Below, one piece after another: positions 1-9,840 of a stretch of 64,000 nt of DNA. Below the pieces are notes generated by a model. It worked only from the letters and a program-made list of their open reading frames with translations, had not been told where the DNA came from and searched no databases. The stretch is from Ampelocalamus luodianensis (lineage: Eukaryota; Streptophyta; Magnoliopsida; Poales; Poaceae), in assembly GCA_036346255.1 (NCBI GenBank), contig CM070623.1:24372875-24436874 (forward strand). The letters are read 5' to 3'. How positions within the stretch are numbered: position 1 is the stretch's first letter; the number at the start of each line of letters is the position of its first letter. The translations under genes were made by a program, and so were the position numbers.

Positions 1-143
1 TGAGATTACTCCGTATGAGGGATGGAAGAGAAGAAAACTCAATGTTAATTTTCTGCGAACTTGGGGGTGTTTGGCAAAGGTTAACATACCATTGCACAAA
101 AAGAGAAAGCTTAGACCTAAAACAGTCGGTTGTGTCTACCATA
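1..143 (+). mobile_element. Copia integrase fragment, first copy
   Basis: The + strand reads a degenerate piece of the integrase C-terminal side of a Ty1/copia polyprotein (TPYEGWK, then LRTWGCLAKVNIPLHKKRK). Nearly the same ~140 bp recurs at 1270-1411, so the window opens inside a duplicated copia segment. The frame is lost near 143, where unrelated gypsy-like sequence begins. The family call rests on recognised copia motifs; the duplication is seen directly. Confidence 0.7.
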
Positions 144-1269
144 GATACAACCACACCTACACATACAACTCATCCATAACAAGTGTCACAAGGACCACTT
201 ACTCGAGCTCGTGCTCGCTAATTTAATTACCAGGTGAATTCATTGCTAGGTTTATATATTACTAAGAATAGACCACTACCTAATGCAAGTGATTTAATTG
301 TATTTAGGAACATGGGAAAGGACCAAGGAGAGGCATGTGGAGTCATGGACATGCATGTAAGGCATAATGGAGATCATCACGTCACTTTGGGTCTAAGCCA
401 AGCAATAGTTCGAGTTGGGCTCGTTCTGGATTCGAATTTAGACTGTTGTGACAACACTAAGTTAAAACGGTCGTAACTTCTTCATACGGACTCCGTTTTG
501 GACATTCTTGGACTTCATTGAAAGCTTATCAAGTCTACTTTCCAACGGATCCAACCTTATCTTCAAATTCCATCTAAGCCGACCACAATCATCAAAATAG
601 TCCATGTCTGTTTTTGAGCACGAGTTAAAAGGGTGTTGCGCCACCTCCACTTGGGCCCATGGGTCTTGTAACCCTAGGGGTGTGCGTCCACTTCCTAGCC
701 GTCACCCCTGGTCATCTCCCCATATAGGAGTCACCGCCTCCCTTGGCTAGAACGGGGATTTCGTTGAGTTTATGTTTAGCCATTGTGCAAACTTATGTTC
801 TTCAGTTGTGTCAGACGACCACCTGTCAAGACAGCCTTCGTGATCCCATCTTTGTTTTTTAATACCAACTACACTACATTCTTATTCCCAATATTGGATT
901 GCCTATATCTTATTCTTGATAGTTCTTCGATTGCTCGCAAAAATTGAACCTCATGTTTAGTTGATCGTGCTTCCAGCAAGGTCAATAACGTCTCGGAGTT
1001 TGTTCAACGATTGCTAAGACACAAATATCATCATACGGTTGTAGTCGAATCTCGAGAGTCATCTCCACCAAAACCGATAGTTATCAATCTTATCGAAAGA
1101 TCGAGCACTCCTTCTACATCAATACTCACCCCAATCAAAAGGGTTGGCTGAGAGAAAAAATCGGATACTAACAGACTTGGTGAATTCCATATTGGAGAGT
1201 GTCGATATGCCTAAGATATGGTAGAGGAAGCTATATTGACAACAACTTTCGTTCTAAACAGAATAATCA
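144..1269 (+). mobile_element. Gypsy-like 3' polyprotein end plus LTR-like sequence
   Basis: Positions 195-430 encode, with stops, a stretch resembling the C-terminal tail of rice Ty3/gypsy polyproteins (TRARAR, FNYQVNS, LIVFRNMG). AT-rich and then mixed noncoding sequence follows to about 1150 and resembles a gypsy 3' region or LTR (Gly-rich purine patches absent, polypyrimidine and CCCTAGGGG-type motifs present). It separates two copies of a copia integrase fragment. No clean LTR ends or target duplication were found, so the boundaries are approximate and the class is inferred. Confidence 0.45.
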
Positions 1270-1272
1270 CTA

Positions 1273-3236
1273 AAAGATATGAGATTACTTTGTATGAGGG
1301 ATGGAAGGAGAAAACCCAATGTTAATTTTCTACAAACTTAGGGTTGTTTGGCAAATGTCAACATACCATTGCGTAAAAGAGAAAGTTTGGACTTAAAGCG
1401 ATCGATTGTGTCTTATTGGGATATGCTCACAATAGCACCGCCTATAGATTTTTAGTAGTAAAATCGAAACTCCGAAATTATTGTTAACACAATAATGGAG
1501 TCGAGAGATGTTTTATTTTTGAGGATATTTATCCTATGAGAATTGCGACATTACTTCTAAATGAGGATAATCCAACTATGAGTAATAGTAATTTTGAACC
1601 TACCACCAACTCTAAATCAATGAGTGATATACTACCATTTTGTGATATTCCTGAGGAAGATAACAATTTAATCAAGATGCTCCCAAAGGAACAAGCGACA
1701 AAAGATTGAGAAAACATTTGTGAAGACTTTATTGTATATATCATGGATGATGTGCCAAATACTCTTTCAGATGCTTATGTATTACCTGATGCTGAGTATT
1801 GGAAAGAGGCAGTCCATAGCGAAATGTATTCCATCATAGCTAATGGGACTTGGGAGATTACTGATCGTCCTATAGTTGTTGGATGTAAGTGGATCTTTGA
1901 AAAGAAAATGAGGCCTAACGGTACTATTGATAAGTACAAAGCAAGACTTGTGGCCAATGGTTGTACCTAAAAAGAAGGTGAGAATTACTTTGATACTTAC
2001 TCTCATGTTGTCAAATTGACCACCATTCGAGTGCTCATTGCATTAGCTACTTCCCATAGTCTTCACATCCATCAAATGAATGTAAAGACGGCTTTTCTTA
2101 ATGGAGAGTTGGAGAAAGAAATCTATATGGAGCAACCGGATGGTTTTATGATTTCTGGACAGGAAATAAGGTATGTAAATTAATCAAATCCTTATATAGC
2201 ATAAAGCAAGCACCTAAACAATGGCACAAGAAGTTTGATAAAACTTTAACTTCTACCGGTTTTGATGAATGAGGTAGATAAGTGTGTATATTATCATTAT
2301 GGTGGGGGTCAAGGAGTGATTTTGTGTTTGTATATCGATGACATACTAATCTTTGGGACAAATCCTGCTATTATTGATGAAGTCAAATCTTTCTTATCTA
2401 GATGTTTTGATATGAAAGACTTAGGAGAGCGGATGTTATTCAATATCAAATTGATCAAATATGAGATGGGATCACCTTAAACCAATCCCATTATGCTGAG
2501 AAAATCTTGAGTCGGTTCGGTTTTGAGAACTACAAGATTTCCCCAACTCCTTATAATGCTAGTGTTAAGCTTCGAAAGAATAAAGGATTATGCAAAGATC
2601 AATTAAGATATTCATAAATTATTGGGTTTCTTATGTATCTATTGGTGCCACAAGACTGACATATCATTTCTTTGTGAGCAAATTAAGTCGGTTTACTTCT
2701 AACCAGGAGATGATCACTAGGAGGCGCTTGAGAGAGTGTTGCGCTACTTGATAGGCACAATCTCATATGGAATTCACTATACTAGGTATCCATCGTATTA
2801 GAAGGATATAGTGATTCAAATTGGATCTCGATGCAAATGAGATCGAAGCTACAAGTGGTTATGTCTTTACACTAGCGGTGGTGCAAGATCATGGAGGTCG
2901 TGTAAATGCAGACCATATTGATGAGGTCAACCATAGAAGCGAACTTGTAGCACTAGACACAAGAATTGCTTGAGGTGAATGGCTTAGATAGCTTCATTAG
3001 ACTTGCCAACGGTTGAGAAACCAATATCGATAATCCTAATGTATTGTGCTAACCAAACAGTGTTGATTAAGGTTATAAGTACAAAGGATAACATGAAGTC
3101 CTCTAGGCACGTGAAGCATAGGCTTAAATCGTGAGAAAACCGAGGAACTCTAGAGTGATTCTGTAAATTATATACGCTGACCGATAAAAATATGGCGGAC
3201 CCTTTCACAAAGGGCCTAGCACGGAAGGAGATTTAC
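1273..3236 (+). pseudogene. Degenerate Ty1/copia pol (integrase end, reverse transcriptase, RNase H)
   Basis: A decayed copia polyprotein read on the + strand. After the second integrase fragment (1285-1560), the RVT_2 reverse transcriptase domain is clear: PDAEYWKEAVHSEM and VGCKWIFEKKMRPNG (1788-1930), HIHQMNVKTAFLNGELE (2067-2118), and the catalytic YIDD at 2331-2342 in LCLYIDDILIFGTN. RNase H remnants follow, ending with NMADPFTKGLAR near 3189-3224, the usual copia tail. Stops (for example 1968-1970) and frameshifts break the frame repeatedly, so no active enzyme is expected. A 3' noncoding region, a purine-rich tract and an LTR lie downstream in the same orientation. Confidence 0.88.
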
Positions 3237-3850
3237 ATTTGCGTCTATGGACATAACAATGAGGTCCATTGGAGTTACAACTCAATAGTAACCCATACCT
3301 TCTTGATCAGAGATCCCGTGACTTAGGTAATGGGGAAAACAAGTTGATGTTTGAACGAGAGAGTGCATTTTTTTAATAATATATATACCCGTGTCCTATT
3401 AGACAAAGTATCGTCAACTGTATGGAAGGATGGCTTAAAGCCTTAATGTATTTCTAGTATCCAATGAGGGAAAAAAGTATTAGCCTACAGGATACCTAGA
3501 ATGAATACACCTACGTGAGCTTAACTGTGAGGTCGCAGTTCACGAGAACAGGACATTCTCTAGAAAGCTCATGAGTAGATAAGGGAGCATGACCAAATGA
3601 TGCTCCATTTAGGCTTGGTTCTTTGACAGGCTAGTATCAGTTGAGATTTCAAGTTAAATCTAATCATGAAAGACTGTGAATTCAAGACATAGTCCATTCA
3701 TCAGTTATGAGAAGATGAATCTTGTTATTCTAGGTGCAAGTTTAACCCGTACGGGACTTACACTAAAAGACTGGTATATCAACAATTCTTCAGCACAATA
3801 ATCTTTATCATCCTTTTGTTTTGTTGCTTGCCTTGGAATTGGTGGGGGAT
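3237..3850 (+). mobile_element. Copia 3' untranslated region and polypurine tract
   Basis: There is no coding sequence here. The stretch links the end of RNase H to the 3' LTR. It ends in a purine-rich tract (ATTGGTGGGGGAT, 3838-3850) placed immediately before the LTR start TGTTGG, as expected for the plus-strand primer of an LTR retrotransposon. Confidence 0.7.
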
Positions 3851-4829
3851 TGTTGGAATTGGGCCTATATGTGTAAAGACCCATTCATTCCTAAAATTCC
3901 AAAACATGCAATGCCTTAGACTAGGGTGGTCTAAGCCTGGTCTAAGTCTTAGACTAGGGTGGTCGAAGCCTTAGACCAGTGTAGTCAAAGTCTTAGACCA
4001 GGGGTCTTAGACCAGGGTGATCTAAGATTTAGACCAGGGTGGTCGAAGTCTTAGACCAGGGTTCTTACATCAGGGTGGTCTAAATCTTAGACTAGGGTGG
4101 TCGAAACCTTAGACCAGTGTGGCAAAGCCATAGATCAATGAGGTCGAAACCTTAGACCAGTGTGGTCGAAGCCTTAGACCAATGTGGTCGGATCCAAAGA
4201 CCAGTGTAATCGAAATACACTGGTCGAAACTGTATACCAACGTGTAATCAGGATATGATAAACACTGCTTAATTACCATTAATTAGTTTTGAATTAGTAG
4301 TTACCAGTAGTTTAATATGAGCTTTATTAAGAGCAGTTACTATAGAGTAATTGACTCAACCTTAAAAAGAGCTGGAGACGTCCAAACCAACAACGATTCG
4401 AAAAATACTTCCATTCTTCCATCTTCCCCTCTGTTCTTCCGTGCTGAAGAGTTGTGCTGTCAAACTAAAGCGGTCCTTTCTCCTTGGCGTGCACCGGGAA
4501 AGAGGATGAGCGGATATCTCTGAACTATTGTTGCAGAATTCACCTGCACGGGGCGACAATAAGGTTTTAGGGCAGCGTATCTGCGTGGATCGCCATTACT
4601 GTTGCATCATCTACGACTGCACCGCTTGAGATCACGCGCTTCTGTTCTTCATCGAACTCGACAGTAAGTTGATCGTAAGACCACTCTATTATGTTATAGT
4701 CCTATTTTGTGTATTTTTAGAAGTGCAATGAGTTGCATGCTGTTGATATCGTTTTATGCATCTTTAGTTATTTGTGATCTTTACCTCATACTAAAATCTA
4801 GAATTAAAATATTATCCACATTTCCAACA
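3851..4829 (+). mobile_element. 3' LTR of the copia element
   Basis: The LTR is 979 bp, bounded by the inverted termini TGTTGG (3851) and CCAACA (4824-4829) and preceded by a polypurine tract. It contains a 22-bp tandem array (separate entry). The 5' LTR and first target duplication lie outside the window or are lost, so the duplication cannot be tested. Small ORFs inside (for example 4317-4523) are chance frames. Confidence 0.82.
3906..4240. repeat. 22-bp tandem array inside the copia LTR
   Basis: About 14 imperfect copies of a 22-bp unit based on CTTAGACCAGTGTGGTCGAAG. Each unit has self-complementary arms (CTTAGACCA and TGGTCGAAG), so single strands could fold into repeated short hairpins. 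Copies at the 3' end are the most regular (4100-4190). The array lies in the U3-side half of the LTR. Confidence 0.8.
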
Positions 4830-5376
4830 CTTTATAAGGACAGGTTGGGTTGGGACAGGCCAGAGGGATGCAAGAGACGGTGTTTCGTTATGTGTTTGGT
4901 GGTATGTAGTATTTATGAAGACGTATGTGTAGATGCAAGAGATGGTGGACAAAAATGTTAGCATGGCTTTAATTTTGTCTTAATATATTCTAATATCCAT
5001 TGTTTTACCATAATCTGCTTTAACACACTCTAATACTAATATGCACTAATCACCGCTTAATAATTCCATCGTGCACCCTGAATCCGGAGAAACGGAGAAA
5101 TGCCCAAAGGCACTTCTGCATCTGCTCAGCCAGGTTGCATTATGCATGCAGTCATCCAAACATGATAAACAAAAAAGATTCTTATTAAGGAGACGTAACA
5201 AAATGATATACATTTGGTTGGTAGCACAATCCATCCATGTAGAACATATTTTACACCCCCATGTACGGCTATAAACAACTAAACTAAACAATCACCATAG
5301 TGAAACAACATTTCTCCACATGCATCTTACTATTTGTACAATACTACACAAATTATATACACTAACTCATTATAAG
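4830..5376. other. Intergenic, no gene seen
   Basis: AT-rich sequence with only short chance ORFs. I see no recognisable domain, RNA gene or clear terminal repeats between the copia LTR and the hAT MITE. Confidence 0.5.
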
Positions 5377-5494
5377 CAGGGCAGAGCTAGCCATGGTTCA
5401 AGTCTTAGGCTGGGCTAGCTGCTCTTGGCCAAAATCATATGTTTGGTGGTCTCGGGCTATAACCTAAGTAGACCGAGACATGGCTATGCCCCTA
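5377..5494. mobile_element. Short hAT-type MITE (118 bp)
   Basis: The terminal inverted repeats are CAGGGCAGAGCTAGCCATG on the left and, reverse-complemented, TAGGGGCATAGCCATG on the right. It is flanked by an 8-bp duplication, ATTATAAG (5369-5376) and ATTATATG (5495-5502), matching at 7 of 8. An 8-bp duplication with C/TAGGG termini fits the hAT superfamily. It has no coding capacity. Confidence 0.75.
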
Positions 5495-5564
5495 ATTATA
5501 TGTGTATAGTAAAAATAGTACACTACAACATAACTCCATTGGTATTCATACTAGTTTGATACCA

Positions 5565-8500
5565 CACTACACCACGACACAGCTTCAAGGGCGCTCGTTC
5601 TGCTTGGGAAATTGGCCTTCGAGGGCTAGCTGTTTGTTAGGAAAGTCTATTGCCGACAGATGTCGAAACTGTCTACCAGTGACCTAGCCGTCCACAAAAG
5701 TCCTTCTCGACAGACATGTGATTTCCCGGCAAAGGACCAGTCCCTTATGACAGGTACCAAAGTAATTTCGGCTAACATGTTATTTCTGGCGGACAAGTGA
5801 TTCCCGACAGACACTTTGCCCCAGAATTTAATTTTTACCAAAGCTAGTCCTTTCAGGGCCATCGGTTAACACTAGACTTCATGAAACTGCATTGTACCTC
5901 CCATCTCTAACATCAATTGCTAGTCAAGATTAAAAGGAGAATGGTCTGCATGAAACTCAAAAGTCTGTTACTGCTACAACATATATAGAGGCAAAGTTAT
6001 CTAAAGCTACATCAGCCATCAATTTCCACAATGAAACTGGAAAAACTCTGTGACAAGATCTGTATATACGTTGCATCCTTTCTACCTAAGTCTAAAAACA
6101 ATAGAAGCCACTATGGTAATATGGCTTTCAAGAGCTCCAAAATCCAATCCATTATATATTGTTTAGTGTTCAAGTGTTGATAAAAGATTGTATTACCTCT
6201 GATACAGTCATGTTGTATTTGTAATGGTATTTCCACATGGTTGCGACCAACTTTTTCTGTCACTATCCAAATTCAAGAAAAAAACTACACTTAGGAGGCA
6301 TTCCGCATAGCTGTAAGAACACTGTTGTATGCTAACATAGGCCCACAGCCAATGGAACTGCAAGAAAGAGAGCTTGGAAGTGTGAGAAAACAAACTTAAT
6401 GATATCACATCTATCAATCCAAGCAAATATTTGGATGTCTCAATCAATACAATTTCCACAAGAACAAGGGGCTTACTTTTCCCAGTGTCTCTGCAACATG
6501 ACATGAAGGTTAGATTCATCCATATCCGCTTGTTCCTAAGTTTGGAAACCTGGTGTACAAGAAAATCGTAAGTGCAGCTAGATATGTCTAGATATTCACA
6601 GCAAGAGAGCTAGTTGTTATTGCCAAATAAAAGTGATGTAAGGGATCCATCACAATAACCTAAATCACAGAAGGCACAATTGGACAATGCTTCATCATAG
6701 ACTATTTGATTATTTATACCAAATTGAGAAAAGAAATCAATTAACCGAATAATGATAGTATGTAACAAAAAAAATCAAAAATTTACACCCACACCATGCC
6801 GCTACAAAACCCACTTCATACAACTTGCAATTTTCGTCTAAAAGCCTTGAAATAAACCGAGTCTAGAAAACATCACATATTTTCATTCAAGGTTGTTCCT
6901 ATATCTTCTCCACTCAAAAACAAGAAATGATGATGACAAACTGCAAATGGGAGCAGTTCATCATCGGAGCTCGCTGATAGTAACGAAGAAGTGTTCTCTA
7001 ATTTCACAATTAGTAAAAGATCTGCAATAGTTCATCACCAATTAGTATAAGACCTGCAAGAGTGTCCTCTGATTTCACAATATGCCCAGCAGCACCAATT
7101 CATCACTTACTAATCCTCAAACCAGATCCTGTTGAGGTTTACATAACTAGACAGTAGTCCAAGCAACCTCTTTTCCTTTTCGTGATGACCTGTGAGAAAA
7201 TTACAACTAGCAGATATGCAGCAGAATAATCAATAAGGTCACATGCAATTGACACAAGGATTTTAACGTGGAAAAATCTCCTCAAGGCGAGGAGCAAAAA
7301 CCACGGGACCAAACGGTCCACTCTCAAATCTTCCACTATATCAATAATGGGTACAATGGAGTCTTCTCTAGATTACACTAGAGAAATTACAGCAGCAACA
7401 ATACCACCATCAAGGTGAAACCTTAGCACATCAACAATAACAACAACACAAGATTAAGAAGTAACCAACAGGTTGAACAAAACCTATCCTCGACCCCCTT
7501 CGTTTTAGTTAATATCTAGGAAACTACAGATCCAAACTGCATGAAACTTGGCAGGAATGTGAATCCACGAGTTCCCAACAAGCTGTCCAAATTTCAGTCA
7601 AATCGAACAATGTTTCACCACTCAAACAGAACTTCTACCAAATCTACTCAGTGCTGAATCTGCTGCTACCTAAACTGACAAAATCCCTCTAAAACCTAAA
7701 GCTCCTCTAATCCAATCCTCAATCCAACCGCACATATCAAAGAGCTACGAGTCAGGAGCTCACAAACCAAATTGGAGGCAGATCCGACCACGTTAGCTAC
7801 TTTGATCGCCCACTTGATGAAGATCGCGCAGGTGCACTCAAGCTGGAACAACACTTCTTCCTCTCCTTTCTTGTTGTTGTATTTCCTTTTTGATTGCTGC
7901 TACTTCTCTCTCTCCCTCTGGCTGCTGAAGGGAGGTTTAGGGTTTTATTGTTTCATCCCCACACTAGGAGGAGGTATCTCCACCCTTCATTCTTAGGGTG
8001 ATCAATGGTTGTTATTTCTTGGGCTTGTGGGCTGAGATGGATCTTCATATGGAGGGATAGCCCAATAGATCCATCTGCTATCATCATATTTAAACAAACC
8101 AAAAATTGCCATTACCCCCTATAGACCTAAACTTTCATGTATCCCGACCATGAACAGCAAAAATGAAAAATATCATGAACGAAAGGACCTAGCAAACGAA
8201 ACAAGAGAGCCTAAGGCACGTGATGTATGAGCTCACCTTGTGCTGCTGCTTACGTTCTGCGACGGCGTGCTTCCTGGCGGCTAGAGAAGAGACACAGCGA
8301 GGGACCTCAGGAGCTAGAGTAGGGGTTGTCAAAGACCAGATGGAGGACGACTACGACGAGGATGGCTTGCTTGAGATCAAGGTCACCAAGGATGGTTTGC
8401 TACGGTTGGGCGGCAACGACGGGGCCTCGGGAGGGCGACAATGGAGGAGGAGGCAGAAGGGACGGCTGTAGCATGGTCGTGTGAGGGGAGGCATCGAGAG

Positions 8501-8923
8501 TTTTACCGGGAGAAGGCGACACAGAGGTGTCGAGAGATTTGAGGAGGTCGGCGTGAGAGTTTGGGGAATTTTGTTTCTTAGGGGCATCTCAATTTTTACT
8601 CGGCTGTGTCAGCTATTTCATCCACCGCGTCCAAATATTGAACTCCTACGGAGCTCAGGGATTTCCCCCTCTGTGCTAGAAATTTGGTCTTGCGGTCTTA
8701 TCGAATGCCCTATAGATATTAAGTTAATGCATATTTTTTCCTGCACATAATTTGCAAGTAAAAAATAAATACTATTACCGACAGACACTCAGTCCCTTTT
8801 CCTCGATTTCACTGGCAAATCGTTTGTCCTTGATGATATCCATATTTGCCAGCAAAGAGTTTGTCGTTGTTTCAACTTTTTGCCAGTAGTCTTCAACCCT
8901 CAATAGTGTGTTGTGGTGTAGTG
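5565..8923. mobile_element. CACTA (En/Spm-type) element, non-autonomous
   Basis: The ends are CACTACACCACGACAC at 5565 and its inverse GTGTTGTGGTGTAGTG ending at 8923, which is 15 of 16 matching and carries the diagnostic CACTA terminus. CGACAGACA-type subterminal motifs lie inside both ends (5665, 5700-5715, 5806, 8777). The expected 3-bp duplication is not preserved (CCA versus TTA). In the 3.36 kb interior I recognise no TNP2/TNPD transposase; ORFs at 7772-7996 and 8220-8471 show no known domain. Part of the interior (7228-7330) resembles plant retroelement sequence with AAGGCGAGGAG, and a GC-rich block at 8220-8550 may be captured host DNA. Captured content is inference. Confidence 0.75.
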
Positions 8924-9185
8924 TTAGTTGCTCCTGCTGGCCGTGTTCAATCATGGCATACATGACTTGTCACACGGCGCCACTTATGGCGCTCTCACCT
9001 CCCATCTCCCTCTTTGGCGACCTGCGACATAAATTTTTTTTACTTTTTACTTCAAAAATAAAATCAGTGATTTTAGACTTTCACCAACCAAATTCCAAAC
9101 ATTGACCCCACGGTGATCGACGATAGCAACGCGTGGCCTGAGCTCGACTCAACTAGCCTCACCAACAGTGAAATTGCTAATCTAA
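8924..9185. other. Intergenic, no gene seen
   Basis: A short spacer between the CACTA end and the MITE, with no supported feature. Confidence 0.5.
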
Positions 9186-9489
9186 GGGCATCTCCAATAG
9201 TTAGAGATACCCTTGTCTCTAATATATGCTACATCGTCTTTAGACACAACATCTCTAATAGATAGTCTCTAGCACACTCTTCAACATTTATATTTCATAA
9301 TTTTCCTTTGAAACATGCTTACATGTCAACTAAAGTAGATTAATATATCATGTCTTGTTTCGCGTGCACGATAATCTCTTCAGGAAGAGACGATCTGTGC
9401 TCCTTCTCCTCCCTCTCTCTCCTCCACATAGAATTTTATTGACGTGATATAGCTAAAAGACGATAATAAATATACTGTTGGAGATGCCC
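9186..9489. mobile_element. Tourist-like MITE upstream of eRF3
   Basis: It starts GGGCATCTCCAATAG and ends with the inverse of GGGCATCTCCAACAG, giving 15-bp inverted repeats with one mismatch. It is 304 bp, AT-rich and noncoding. The 3-bp duplication typical of PIF/Harbinger MITEs is not conserved (TAA versus AGT), so superfamily placement is by TIR resemblance. Its right end is 351 bp upstream of the eRF3 start codon, placing it in the probable promoter region. Confidence 0.7.
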
Positions 9490-9578
9490 AGTGGAGTCGC
9501 CAATGTGCGATGAGGCCGAAGCGAATGGTAGCGGCAAATGTTAGAATTGCCAATCTAACATACAGTTTCACACTTATA

Positions 9579-9777
9579 TGGGCTGGGCAGTTTAGGCCGG
9601 ACATGGGTCCACTCAGGCCCAAACGGAACAGGCGTGGACACTCGTCTAGAGCAAGACCAAGAAAGCATGCGGCTAAAGCACGCGCGGGCGCGCCCCGTCC
9701 TCATCAGCCATCCAGCCATCCAGCCATCGCCCACTCACTCCACCGAGGAGTCCAAACCCGTCACGCAAAAACCCTAG
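9579..9777 (+). promoter_or_regulatory. eRF3 proximal promoter / 5' leader with site II and telo-box motifs
   Basis: Two TGGGCY-type elements (TGGGCT 9579-9584; GGCCCA 9616-9621, the inverse of TGGGCC) precede a telo-box, AAACCCTAG (9769-9777), 64 bp before the ATG. In plants, site II plus telo-box is a recognised pairing in ribosomal-protein and translation-factor promoters, which fits the downstream gene. Transcription start and function are inferred. Confidence 0.55.
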
Positions 9778-9840
9778 ACGCCAGCACCGAGCGTAGCGTC
9801 TCCGCCGCCTCGTCCACCTCGCGTTCGCCTCGCCCGACTG

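Noticed and set aside
3906..4240. 22-bp array as a CRISPR array
   Set aside because: The units are contiguous without unique spacers, in a plant retrotransposon LTR.
5521..5564. A second CACTA start at 5521 (CACTACAACATAACTCC)
   Set aside because: Only the copy at 5565 matches the right end over 15 of 16 bases.
9769..9777. AAACCCTAG as an interstitial telomere repeat
   Set aside because: It is a single copy placed in a translation-gene leader, so a telo-box is the better reading.
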